DNA of 49,186 nucleotides from Silicimonas sp. (GCA_022824315.1 JAJEAC010000075.1:1-49186); one strand, 5' to 3'. Shown: positions 25,076 through 33,532, counted from the stretch's first letter. The notes: generated from the sequence alone by a model not told the origin. Program-made: numbers and translations.

Positions 25076-25746
25076 TGAAAGGGTCAGGATCAGCCACGGG
25101 TGCCTCGCGGACGTTCAATGGGGTGTTGACTCTTGTCTCAGGTGCCTTGGCTGCCGCCATAGCGGCGGTTGCGATCTGGACCGCCGCGTTTGACGTCATA
25201 GATGATGCGTGGTTTCTGGCCATCGTCTTGGCAGCCGGAATTGTGCTCTCTCTTGTCAGAGACCGTGGTGAGACGATTGGGAGGCGGGCTTTCAACCTCG
25301 GGCCGGCGATTGCCTTTCTCGGGTTGACCGCTGTCTGGTTGCGGTTGATCCTCGAACAGGGAACCTTCTTCTTCGAGGTCTCGGCAACGCAGCTTGCGCT
25401 GGGCTGGCTTGCCTTCGGACTGATCGGGCATGCCATCTTGCGAGAATTCGGCCGACCCATGGTTCTCGTCTGTCTCGCAACGGGTGGATGCGTCCTTGCG
25501 CCCATCGGCGGCGAAGTGTCCAGGACACGCGTTTCCGACAACCTTTGGCATTCGACGGATGGAGCATTTGGGCTGCCGGTTCAGGTTGCAGGCCGAGTCG
25601 TCCTGATCGTCAAAGCATTTGGCGCGGTGCTGCAGGCATCAGGGCCCGGACGCATCCTGTTGAAGATGGCATTTGCGGCGTCATTGCGGTTCACCGGCGG
25701 ACCGGCTCATGTCTCGATGGCTGATCAAGATGTGGTTGCCGGCTGA
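25075..25746 (+). pseudogene. truncated fused TRAP-transporter permease (N-terminal part)
   Basis: A 223-residue hydrophobic protein whose start overlaps the ASST-like stop by one base. Helices include ALAAAIAAVAIWTAAFDVID and WFLAIVLAAGIVLSLV. From residue about 120 it tracks the opening of a TAXI-type fused TRAP permease (FGRPMVLV..., DGAFGLPVQVAGRVVLIVKA, RFTGGPAHVS) but with a corrupted core, and it ends where the complete homologue in this window (39372-41327) goes on for some 430 residues. No receptor gene lies next to it. It is most likely a relic of this cluster's original importer; a residual membrane protein cannot be excluded. Confidence 0.65.
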
Positions 25747-25770
25747 AGTCTTTTCGAAAAGGAGGCTACC

Positions 25771-26610
25771 TTGGCTTTAGATCTGTACTACTTGGAGGAA
25801 ACGGACTCGGTATGTTCGAATCGTGTGGTGGTGACGCTCGCTGAAAAGGGCATCACCGATTGGACGCCGCACAAAATGATCCTGATGAATCGCGATCAGT
25901 TCAAACCCGAGTATTTGAAAATCAACCCGCAAGGGGTTGTACCGACGCTCGTTCACGATGGCGTGCCTATCCGCGAGTCCTCGCTGATCTGCAAGTACAT
26001 TGACGATCTCTACCCGGAACCATCTTTGAAACCAAAGGAGCTGTCCGAACAATATCGGATGAACGAATGGATCAAGCTGTTCGATGAACGCGCCTTTGAA
26101 GCCACGGCTGTAGTCAATTTCGTCACCAAGTTTCGTTTGACCGTGCCGCGGGAGAAGATGGAGGAACGCTGGCAAGTGATCCCCAGCATTGACCGCCTCT
26201 ATCGCCAAAAGTCGGTCGTGCTTGAAGGCGTGGAGTCACCCTATGTAATGCGTGCAATCGGTTCGTTCGAAATGGTCTTCAAATTTATGGAACACGCTCT
26301 TTCGGATGATCGGCCTTATCTGATGGGCGACCAGTTCACACTGGCCGAGACCAATTTGGCACCCTTCATCAAGGTATTGGAGATGGTGCGCTTTCTGGAT
26401 TTCTGGATGGAGCCCTATCCCAGGACCCGCGCATGGTGGGATCGGATGGCAAGTCGCCCGAGCATGCAAAGGCTCGACGACTTCCCCTACAGCGCGGTGT
26501 CCGATGACTCACCGCACGCGAAATCAGGCCGAGCAACCGAGGCGGAGTTCCGCAAGAAGCTCGAAGAGTACCGGGAACAGTTCGATCATGCATTCAATCC
26601 GGTCGATTGA
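25771..26610 (+). CDS. glutathione S-transferase family protein
   Basis: A 279-residue GST. The N-terminal domain shows LDLYYLEETDSVCSNRVVVT, INPQGVVPTLVHDGVPIRES (cis-Pro and glutathione-binding ES) and ICKYIDDLYPEPSL. The C-terminal helical domain carries YLMGDQFTLAETNLAPFIK. The start is TTG at 25771, supported by a strong GGAGG six bases before it. It is only distantly similar to the GST at 20269, so the cluster holds two different enzymes of the class, as in stereospecific beta-etherase sets (LigE/LigF). That comparison is an inference from layout. Confidence 0.9.
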   Translation: MALDLYYLEETDSVCSNRVVVTLAEKGITDWTPHKMILMNRDQFKPEYLKINPQGVVPTLVHDGVPIRESSLICKYIDDLYPEPSLKPKELSEQYRMNEWIKLFDERAFEATAVVNFVTKFRLTVPREKMEERWQVIPSIDRLYRQKSVVLEGVESPYVMRAIGSFEMVFKFMEHALSDDRPYLMGDQFTLAETNLAPFIKVLEMVRFLDFWMEPYPRTRAWWDRMASRPSMQRLDDFPYSAVSDDSPHAKSGRATEAEFRKKLEEYREQFDHAFNPVD

Positions 26611-26752
26611 GCGAAGCCTGAAGAGCGCAATCCGAGCCCGGCGATCACTCCCAGCACCTGCCACCGTCAAATTCGCCTTGAAGTGCAGGGCGGGATCAAA
26701 ATTGTCCGAGATAAGAATCTACTCGAGATAACACCGCAAAAGTGTGGGGCGC

Positions 26753-26881
26753 CTACGCCGCCATTTTGTCGTTCCCGCCTGATTTCATACTTGGATCCCA
26801 CTGCTCGAACTTGGTGCTTCCCAGTTGTCGCTGCGACTCCCTTACATATTGAGTGTCGAATTCTCGGTCTCGAAAGATGCC
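26753..26881 (-). pseudogene. unidentified C-terminal coding fragment
   Basis: A minus-strand frame without start reads GIFRDREFDTQYVRESQRQL, then GSTKFEQWDPSMKSG and NDKMAA before TAG at 26753-26755; an in-frame TAA precedes it. The well-ordered charged composition and clean ending look like the tail of a lost gene. I cannot name the family. The rest of 26611-27090 holds no supportable gene. Confidence 0.35.
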
Positions 26882-27090
26882 TTAAAGCCTGCAAATGATA
26901 ACCGACCTACGCACGCCTTCAGCAAGGCCGCGTCCTCAAGACGGACCGCATAGTCCGGTCTGTCCTGGGTCAGTGAGAGGAACCGGCGATGCCGGTCCCT
27001 TCACACCCTTTGCCGGCAGAGCCAACGCCACGGATAACGGCACCATGACTATGACTTGGGATTTGCCGGGAACCAAGAACGCGCCAAGCG

Positions 27091-28311
27091 TCAGGCCTTG
27101 GAGATGCTGGTCGAATAGACGCCAATATCTGCAGCGCTCATCCCCAATCGGCGGGCAAGATCGCGCCATCCCTCAAGTGCGGCAGCTACATCACCTAGAA
27201 TGCGCGTCGCGTCGTCGCTTTTCAGCCCGAAGAACGGCGCTGCGTTCATAGCGAGGCCGATATCAGCTTCCGGGCCCTCCTCAGACACCCAGGTTGTCAA
27301 CTCGCGCGCTTTCTCTTCAATAGGTACCGGATTGAGATCATATGCCGGTGAAAGGCGCCACTTTCCGTCCCCGTCGTAAAGAAACCCGTGATTGCGCAGG
27401 TGATCATCGAGATTGCCGATCATGATGCTGAACACGAGCCGCCTCCAGAGCTCCTGCAAGTCCTCCAGCGGGACGCTGGAATACATCCTGATGCACTCGG
27501 CAATATCGGTATATGTCGCCGAGTCCCCGTCATTGAGCCCGAGCAAGCTCATCGCTGACAAGAACGGCATCCGGCGCTCGCCATGGCGATCAAACCGCCG
27601 GATCAAAGCAACAGGCCGGCCAGCGACCTTCTCAAGGCGGCCGTGAGCTGCATTCAATCCCGCACGCTCTGCAAGGCTAAGGGCTAAAATCTCACCATGT
27701 GGAATGCTGCGATCATCATCCGGTTTGGGAAATTTGGCGATCGCCAGCGTTCCATCCTTGTCAACAACTGCTGACTTCGGGCGTGCGCCCCCGAGAGGCG
27801 AGCCTTCATTCAACAACAGCTTCAGATCATCCGCGGATTCTGTGTTTCCATGTACCGCGTCGGCTGCGTTCAAGAGTGCGGGCAATTGGATGAGCGGCGG
27901 TACGCGATATCGGCCAATATCATGATCAAACCCCGCTTCACCCTCCTTTCGATACCTCAGCGCACCAATGCGCGTTTCGTCATTGATTGCGAGCAAATAA
28001 TCGATTTCAGACAGGGTTCGGGCTTCGCCGGATTTTCGAAATGCGCGGCGAACGAGTTGCTGGCCCCACCGGTCGGGCGCGGTGTCACGGAGCGCTCCTG
28101 GCAAAGCCGATTTTGCTGAGCTCGTATAGACCGGACCGTCACCGAGCGGGAGATTGGCAGGGTCAAGCGCGTAAGCCTCTTCGAATTCGAGCCAGGCTGC
28201 GTCATATTCAAATACCGAGCTTTGTCCACGCGCCTTGGCGACATATCGGCATTTTCCAACGAGGCGGGTCTGGACACCATGTTCCACATGGACTTCCAAC
28301 GTATCGCTCAC
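27091..28311 (-). CDS. hipA: HipA-family serine/threonine kinase toxin
   Basis: A 406-residue HipA-type kinase. The Couple-hipA N-terminal domain is followed by the kinase: glycine-rich EGSPLGGARPKSAV near 169-182, lysine region LAIAKFP, catalytic loop IGNLDDHLRNHGFLYD near 298-313 and metal-binding LSPAYDLNP near 320-328. Known HipA toxins phosphorylate glutamyl-tRNA synthetase or related targets and cause growth arrest. It is cotranscribed with and overlaps (ATGA) the XRE-type antitoxin upstream. It looks intact, unlike most of its neighbours. Confidence 0.93.
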   Translation of the reverse strand: MSDTLEVHVEHGVQTRLVGKCRYVAKARGQSSVFEYDAAWLEFEEAYALDPANLPLGDGPVYTSSAKSALPGALRDTAPDRWGQQLVRRAFRKSGEARTLSEIDYLLAINDETRIGALRYRKEGEAGFDHDIGRYRVPPLIQLPALLNAADAVHGNTESADDLKLLLNEGSPLGGARPKSAVVDKDGTLAIAKFPKPDDDRSIPHGEILALSLAERAGLNAAHGRLEKVAGRPVALIRRFDRHGERRMPFLSAMSLLGLNDGDSATYTDIAECIRMYSSVPLEDLQELWRRLVFSIMIGNLDDHLRNHGFLYDGDGKWRLSPAYDLNPVPIEEKARELTTWVSEEGPEADIGLAMNAAPFFGLKSDDATRILGDVAAALEGWRDLARRLGMSAADIGVYSTSISKA

Positions 28312-28643
28312 GACGTGTTCCGCCTACGTTTGCGTGGCACAATGCGTTGCGGCAACCGCTCTTCATCCATGTCCAGGCCCAACTGGTCAGCTTTGCGGTC
28401 GGCCAGATTGCCGACACCCTCAGCAAGACCCAGGATGGCCAGGACCGTGACATAGGCACCGATTGAGACGGTCGGATCACCCTTTTCGATCTTCGAATAG
28501 GTGCTTCGGCTCACAAAGGCGCGCTCAGCCATCGACACCGTCGAGATACGGCGTTTTTTGCGCGCAATCGAAATGTCCTCGCCCAACTTGGCGAGGGCAA
28601 GACGCGCCGCGCGAGGGAGTGTGCTGGTTGCTTGCGATTTCAT
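28308..28643 (-). CDS. hipB: HipB-like XRE-family antitoxin
   Basis: A 111-residue DNA-binding protein with a helix-turn-helix of the Cro/CI type (SMAERAFVSRSTYSKIEKGD, then PTVSIGAYVTVLAILGL) and a basic tail (IVPRKRRRNTS). The arrangement antitoxin-toxin with ATGA overlap is the standard hipBA order. A perfect AT-rich palindrome 40 bases upstream of the start is a likely autoregulatory operator. Confidence 0.92.
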   Translation of the reverse strand: MKSQATSTLPRAARLALAKLGEDISIARKKRRISTVSMAERAFVSRSTYSKIEKGDPTVSIGAYVTVLAILGLAEGVGNLADRKADQLGLDMDEERLPQRIVPRKRRRNTS

Positions 28644-28682
28644 GGTATGCCTTATAAAATACGCGTAATCGTGATACTTTGC

Positions 28683-28696
28683 GTATTATATAATAC
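28683..28696. promoter_or_regulatory. palindromic operator upstream of hipBA
   Basis: GTATTATATAATAC is a perfect 14-bp palindrome 40 bases before the antitoxin ATG; TACGCGTA at 28660-28667 is a second, shorter palindrome in the same gap. HipB-type antitoxins bind palindromes in their own promoter. Confidence 0.65.
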
Positions 28697-28757
28697 ATTA
28701 AATAAGAACTTGCCAGTGCCATCACTGGTTTTGACCTGTAGGGTCAATCAGAAGAAC

Positions 28758-29156
28758 ATGCGCAGCACCGTGGATCATTTGCCGGAAAACATGCAAGCCG
28801 AACCGGCCCGCATCGTTGAATTCCTTCTGGAAGAGATGTCCAGCCTAAACGGCAATCGTTCGTTCAAACACCCCAAGCTGAACTGGATCGACCAGATCAT
28901 CCCTTTCGGATCCTGCACCGGAAAATGCTGGATGGATGACAAGGCTGCACGCCGCGGCGTCGGCCATCAGAGCGACAATGAAATTCTGGCGGCGATGAAT
29001 TGTGTGTGGGTCGCCAAGCCTGACGTATGGCATCCTGCAGAAGACCGGTTCCTGTTTGCGCCTGAGAGCGACTCCCCTGTCGGACTGATAGGCGGTGCTC
29101 TCGTTGGATGGAACCACATCCTCCTCACATGCGAATGCAGGTGGCCAGAGCGCTGA
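28758..29156 (+). pseudogene. degenerate HEPN-linked nucleotidyltransferase
   Basis: The frame begins MRSTVDHLPENMQAEPARIV, a close match to the start of HEPN-associated nucleotidyltransferases (typically ...DHLPxxKQRELxRIV). It continues with IIPFGSCTGKCWMDD, corresponding to the GSYARGxWxDD motif, and GHQSDNEILAAMN where active members have QSDYDLLVIVN. The second metal-binding Asp is lost (SDNE instead of SDYD). EDRFLF matches the next conserved block, after which the protein ends early. Catalysis is impossible with these changes and about half the protein is missing. It is a dead relative of MNT/HEPN toxin-antitoxin or phage-defence genes. Confidence 0.6.
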
Positions 29157-29250
29157 ACCCGAACGCTTGGAGTGTCATTTCGCCCCCCGAAATCGATCCC
29201 ATCCTGACCGGGTTTCCGGGCAGCGCAGGCCGATGATCGGCGTCTCATAG

Positions 29251-29538
29251 CACGCGTGGAACCTCGCACAGGATCCGTTTGGGCCTCAAATCGGGACGGC
29301 AGCGCTGATTCTGACCTTCGACAAGCATTGCGCCGGCGAGGCAGCGTCTCCGGGCCGGTATCTGCGCAGTATTCTCCAAACAGCCGGAGCACGGGATCTG
29401 CATTTCGAGTGCAGCTTCCATGGCCGATTGAGCGGGCAGGCCGCAAGATTGGGGCATCATCAAGCTTGCTGCAAGACAGGCAGGGCCGTCGCGTTTGGTC
29501 CATCGATGTACACAAGTTTGCTGAACAGTGAATATTAA
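29251..29538 (+). pseudogene. RepC-like plasmid replication protein, C-terminal remnant
   Basis: After an in-frame TAG at 29248-29250 this frame reads AWNLAQDPFGPQIGTAALIL, then TFDKHCAGEAASPGRYLRS and DLHFECSFHGRL. As I recall the family, RepC initiators of alphaproteobacterial repABC plasmids end with a similar arrangement: a helix, then KHxxGExxSPGGYLRxM, then a GELHL segment. The frame then drifts into unconvincing sequence up to TAA at 29536-29538. No repA or repB is present, so this is a fragment. The identification rests on pattern memory and should be confirmed by a database search. Confidence 0.45.
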
Positions 29539-29590
29539 TATTTTGCTGAAGATGAGAGAGAAACGGCTAAATCTGCTGCGCAGTGAATAT
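29519..29590. repeat. 17-bp direct repeats upstream of the AbiEi gene
   Basis: TGCTGAACAGTGAATAT at 29519-29535 recurs as TGCTGCGCAGTGAATAT at 29574-29590 (15 of 17 identical), and a partial copy, TGCTGAA, lies at 29544. The second copy overlaps the antitoxin start region. AbiEi antitoxins repress their own promoter by binding repeated sites, so these are candidate operators. Confidence 0.5.
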
Positions 29591-30680
29591 GAAAGAAATA
29601 GCGAATATGGAGCTGGAACTTGTGGAAAGCCTGCGTGGCAGGCTTGCGGCGATTCCCGATGCGCACCTAGGCGAAGTCTCCTGGGAAGAAGGGATCGGCG
29701 GCCGTTGGCGCCCCGATGCGATTCTGAATGCGGTCTTGGCGGATCGTGAAATTGCCTTCGTGGTCGATGCCCGAGGCGATGTGTTTCCACGAGATGCGCG
29801 AGAGATCGTCTGGCAGCTAAAGCGCTACCTGCAGGAGCTGGATGTTCCCAACCGGCGATATGTTCCGATGATCCTCGCGAGATCGGTTTCGGAAGGTGCC
29901 CGCGAATTCCTCCAAGAAGAAAAGGTCGCATATCACGACCTGAGCGGGTCGCTCTTCTTGAGCGTCGATGAGACGTTTGTGCTGATCGAGAGGCCAAGAC
30001 CCAAGCGCGCCAAACGTCGGGAAGTGCGTGTTTTCAACGGTACTCGTGCACAGGTCTTGCACGCCTTGTTCAATCGTCCAGGCGGATGGGTGACCGGTTC
30101 GGAAATCGCCGACCGTGCCGATGTGTCTCCGGCGACCGTTTCTGAAACTCTCACGGATCTTGAGCGTCGAGATTGGCTTGACGTGAGAGGGGCGGGACCA
30201 GCGAAACGGCGCAGGCTGATTCGGCCGGATGATCTTTTGGATGCCTGGCGTGACAGCATTCTGGCAGGCCGTGCAAAGAAGCGGAGCCGATATTACGTTC
30301 CGCGGATGAAACCCGAGGACATGGCGCGCGTGATCGAGCGCGAGAATTGCCACGATGATTTCGACCTGGAGATTACCGGGCAGTTCGCCGCTCAGTCCTA
30401 CGCACCATTTCTTTCAAGTGTATTCGACCTGACGGTGCGGGCCTTTGGGAAGCGGACACACGATTGGCTCATCTCAATTTTAGGTGCCCGAGAGGTTTCC
30501 GAAGGTGCAAACCTGGTCGTGATTGACGGCAGGCCCGCCAAGCACCGTCACAGGAAACCCGCAGAGGCAAAACGTTTGCTGGCCTCGCCCCTGCAAGTCT
30601 ATCTCGACCTGCTGGAAGATCATGGCCGCTCAAGAGAAATGGCGGAGCATCTACGGTCTCGAGAACTGGTGTGGCAATGA
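29589..30680 (+). CDS. AbiEi-like type IV antitoxin with winged-helix domain
   Basis: A 363-residue protein. The N-terminal 130 residues resemble a restriction-endonuclease-like fold (IAFVVDARGDVFPRDAREIV; YVPMILARSVSEGAREFLQ). A winged helix-turn-helix follows (GGWVTGSEIADRADVSPATV; LTDLERRDWLDVRG). The C-terminal half is a less conserved AbiEi-type region. The gene overlaps the nucleotidyltransferase toxin remnant by ATGA, the usual AbiEi-AbiEii order. The antitoxin reading frame looks intact while its partner is broken, as expected if loss of the toxin came first. I choose the ATG at 29589; GTG at 29583 or ATG at 29607 are possible. Confidence 0.8.
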   Translation: MKEIANMELELVESLRGRLAAIPDAHLGEVSWEEGIGGRWRPDAILNAVLADREIAFVVDARGDVFPRDAREIVWQLKRYLQELDVPNRRYVPMILARSVSEGAREFLQEEKVAYHDLSGSLFLSVDETFVLIERPRPKRAKRREVRVFNGTRAQVLHALFNRPGGWVTGSEIADRADVSPATVSETLTDLERRDWLDVRGAGPAKRRRLIRPDDLLDAWRDSILAGRAKKRSRYYVPRMKPEDMARVIERENCHDDFDLEITGQFAAQSYAPFLSSVFDLTVRAFGKRTHDWLISILGAREVSEGANLVVIDGRPAKHRHRKPAEAKRLLASPLQVYLDLLEDHGRSREMAEHLRSRELVWQ

Positions 30681-31564
30681 AGAAACCGACGGCCATTCAA
30701 GGCTACGATCATGCTGTCACCGATGCCTGTGAGCGCGTGCTTGTCACGCTGGTCCGCCATTTGGGGCCATGGCGCGACTCCATCTTTCTCGTGGGCGGCC
30801 TGACTCCACGCTACCTCATCAAGGAACGCCCTCCGGCGGTGCCTGCGCACGCGGGGACCGCCGATGTCGATGTCGTCGTCGACATGCAACTGCTTGCTGA
30901 TACGGGAGCTTATCCAAACCCTTGAGGAGAACATAAGGGCCATCGGCCTTGCGCGGTCGGAAACGAAAAGGGTGAAAGGCTGTCATGGCGCTGGCAACGG
31001 GAATTGGTCGACCGCACGGTGCTGATCCGGGAGTTTCTGGCCGACGCGGGAGACGAGAAGGGCGGGGCGCTTCAGGAATTGCCCTCGGAAGGCGCGGTCT
31101 CAGCAATCCACATCCCGCATTCGGCGATGGTTCTGGATCACCACGAGACCGCTGACATTACGGCCGAACTGCTGGACGGCGGCGGCGTCACGACCGAGAC
31201 CATCCGGCATGCAGACATTGTCAGTTTCACCTGCCTCAAGGCCTTCGCCTTCGATCACCGGGCCGAACTCAAGAACGTGCACGACCTCTGCTATTGCCTT
31301 GAGCACTACAAGGGTGGACCGGAGGCCTCGAGTTCTGCATTCGCCGCCGCGTTGGCTGACACGCACGCCGAATCCGTCAAGGCGGCGATTGATATACTGG
31401 AGCGTCGATTCTGTGATGGCGACGGTTATGAGGGCTTTCAGAAAGACGGTCCTGTCGCTGCGGCGCGTTTTGAAGGCGCAGAGGTCTGGAATGTCGACAA
31501 CCGGGTTCTTCGGCAACGTGAATTGAGCGCGGTCGTTCAGGATGCCATCAAGCTGTTCATCTGA
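30677..31564 (+). pseudogene. AbiEii-family nucleotidyltransferase toxin, frame-disrupted
   Basis: Three consecutive segments reconstruct an AbiEii/AbiGii-type nucleotidyltransferase of about 295 residues. Segment one has IFLVGGLTPRYLI and GTADVDVVVDM (the D-x-D metal site). It runs into a stop at 30923-30925. Segment two is in another frame (TLEENIRAIGLARSE). Segment three returns to the first frame (NEKGERLSWRWQRELVDR through LVSF-like IVSFTCLKAFAFDHRAELK to QDAIKLFI). One extra base near 30917 and one missing base near 30962 account for everything. As written the toxin is cut at 83 residues and inactive. Two compensating errors 45 bases apart may also be sequencing faults. Confidence 0.82.
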
Positions 31565-31715
31565 TCTTGGTCTGGCGGGGCAGGGGGCTTGCTGTTCTGC
31601 ACTCCTCCGTCTCTTCCCGGTCGCATCGCATGATTTGTTCGCTGGACTTTTCCAAGGGAACTTCATGAACCGAGAAGACGTTTTCGGCCATGCGTGACTG
31701 GGGTTTCGGCCGGAA

Positions 31716-31905
31716 TCAGGCTGTCACGCTTATGTAAGTATCGCGATCTGCGTCCATTCCCAGCAGCTCGAACGCCCTGGCCTGCAGTTCGGCCGGCTCC
31801 GAGGCCAGCAGGAACCGGCTGTCGGGTCGTTCAGGAATGGAGGCGTGGTTCAGCGTCAGCGTACCGAGGTCGGCGAAAAGGGTCTTGAAGCTGTGGACCG
31901 GCCGT
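31716..31905 (-). mobile_element. IS1634-like transposase C-terminal fragment
   Basis: The minus-strand frame ending with TGA at 31716-31718 reads HSFKTLFADLGTLTLNHASI, a proline-containing linker, FLLASEPAELQARAFELLGM and a short tail. The pattern (DLGTLTxN ... LAxPTxLQxRAFxLLG) is the end of IS1634/IS4-type DDE transposases as I know them. Only about 60 codons remain and an in-frame stop precedes them. No terminal inverted repeats can be identified. The fragment ends abruptly where Toprim-like sequence on the other strand begins. Confidence 0.6.
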
Positions 31906-31908
31906 CAG

Positions 31909-32214
31909 TCGGGGGTGAGCTTCGTGTCTGCCTTGGCCTTCGCGCGCTCCGAGACCTCGACCTTCTCCACCGGCGAATTCCGCTGCGCCGGGGCGCCCTC
32001 GCGAAGCCAGCGCGAACAGATCGGCCTCGCCGCAAGTCTCCTTCCCAACGTCAGGACCGTCGTCCTCGCGCAGGACCACGACGAGGCCGGAGAGCGCCAG
32101 GCCGAGACCCTGCGCGAAAGGCTGGAAATCTCGCCCCACGTCAAGGTCCGGAGACGCCGACCGCAAGAGAACGCCGACTGGAACGACGTCGTCGACGCCA
32201 CCACGAAGGGCTAA
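31909..32214 (+). pseudogene. Toprim-domain remnant of a plasmid/phage primase-type protein
   Basis: The frame ending at 32214 carries LLPNVRTVVLAQDHDEAGER, then QAETLRERLEI and ENADWNDVVDA. D-H-D-E-A-G is the metal-binding D-x-D of Toprim domains, and the DWNDV ending is standard in primase-like Toprim proteins of plasmids, ICEs and phages. The N-terminal zinc-finger and primase parts are gone, replaced by transposase sequence on the opposite strand. It is part of the mobile-element debris in this interval. The following 180 bases up to 32395 hold nothing I can support. Confidence 0.65.
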
Positions 32215-32395
32215 CAGGGCCGAACCAATGGCGGAAAACGAAAGGCCGGGCGGCCTCTCGACAACGCCGCACGCGCTCGCACGCCGTGATCACCAGACCG
32301 ACGCGGTCAAGTCGTCGCTCAAAAGCGCGGATTGCCGCCGAAACACGCCGTTTTGATTCGCTGTCGACATCCGTCAAGATCACCTTGACAAGACG

Positions 32396-33532
32396 CTAGC
32401 TGATTTCGGTGTAAAGCGTCTGGAGTTGTTCCAGACCGTCCGGGATGTCGTCAATCCCCAGCCCCGGCCCGTCGGAACATCTCCACATGCCGCCCGACAC
32501 GGGTTCGCCGCCGTCAAAGAACATCGACCTCAACGGGTTGTCGTTGACATCGACCTCCAGCAGTCCGTCTCCGCCCACGCCGGCCAGCAGTTCGGCGGAC
32601 GCGGCCATGCCGATGCCTGCGCCAAGGAAGTGCGGGAAATAACGGCGGCCATTGGCAAGCGCGTTCCGTGCCACTGCGAGACAGCCGGAGACACCTCCCC
32701 ATTTCGTCATGTCGGGTTGGATGACGGACAGATGACCCGACTTGATGGCGTGATCGAAGTCCGCGTCCCCGATGATGTTCTCTCCGCCCGCCAGCGGAAT
32801 CGTGGAATGGTCCGCGAGAGCTTGCCATTGGGTGGCGTCGGCGAAGACAGGCAGCGGCTCCTCCAGCCAGTGCAGTGGGACCGCCGCGACGCCGGTCACG
32901 AATTGCCGGGACTGTTCCAGCGACCAAGCCTGGTTGGCATCGCAAGCGATCAACTCGTGCTCCGCCAACCCTGCCTGGATGTCGCAAACGGCGGCGATCT
33001 CGGCCTCCAGATCGAAGCCGACCTTCAGCTTGAACCTATGGTGTCCATCGGTCCGCGCGTGCGGCACCAGGCCACTCGCCGCCGCAATCTGGATGCCGCT
33101 CGCATAGGCTGGCACACTGTTCGGCGCGGCCGCGCGGATCAGGCGTCTGAGCGGTAGGTCCCTGCGACGTGCGGCCATGTCCCAAAGCGCGACATCAAGC
33201 CCGGCGATCACTTGGGCGAACGGTCCGACTTCACCGCACTGCACGGCGCGGATTCGAGACAGGGTGTCAAGCTTGCGGAAAAACTCCGCTGGCGACGCTG
33301 CCTCGGTATCAAGGACCAGGTGTGCCAAGTCCATTTCGAGGAGCCGTACGCGATGCTCGGCCCCGGCGGCGGGCCAGTTTGCCCAGATCTCTCCCCAGCC
33401 AAATGCACCGTCGCGGTCTTCGACCCGGACCAGCACCGCCGGTCGATCATGCATTACGCCGAACGACGTGGCGACCGGCTTTTTCGTGGGACAGCGGAAG
33501 GCCCAAGCCTGGATGCGGGCAATGTCGATCAT
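32396..33532 (-). CDS. enolase-superfamily (mandelate racemase/muconate lactonizing) enzyme
   Basis: A 378-residue member of the MR/MLE group. Catalytic and metal ligands are visible: K-x-K in HRFKLKVGF, Asp in LIACDANQAW, Glu in LHWLEEPLP, Glu in LAGGENIIG, the QPDMTKWGG strand, and His in YFPHFLGAGIG. These enzymes abstract a proton next to a carboxylate; many dehydrate sugar acids. It overlaps the GntR gene by ATGA and is the second gene of that unit, divergent from the GMC/sulfatase operon. The product is thus probably a sugar-acid dehydratase or racemase working downstream of desulfation and oxidation. Confidence 0.92.
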   Translation of the reverse strand: MIDIARIQAWAFRCPTKKPVATSFGVMHDRPAVLVRVEDRDGAFGWGEIWANWPAAGAEHRVRLLEMDLAHLVLDTEAASPAEFFRKLDTLSRIRAVQCGEVGPFAQVIAGLDVALWDMAARRRDLPLRRLIRAAAPNSVPAYASGIQIAAASGLVPHARTDGHHRFKLKVGFDLEAEIAAVCDIQAGLAEHELIACDANQAWSLEQSRQFVTGVAAVPLHWLEEPLPVFADATQWQALADHSTIPLAGGENIIGDADFDHAIKSGHLSVIQPDMTKWGGVSGCLAVARNALANGRRYFPHFLGAGIGMAASAELLAGVGGDGLLEVDVNDNPLRSMFFDGGEPVSGGMWRCSDGPGLGIDDIPDGLEQLQTLYTEIS

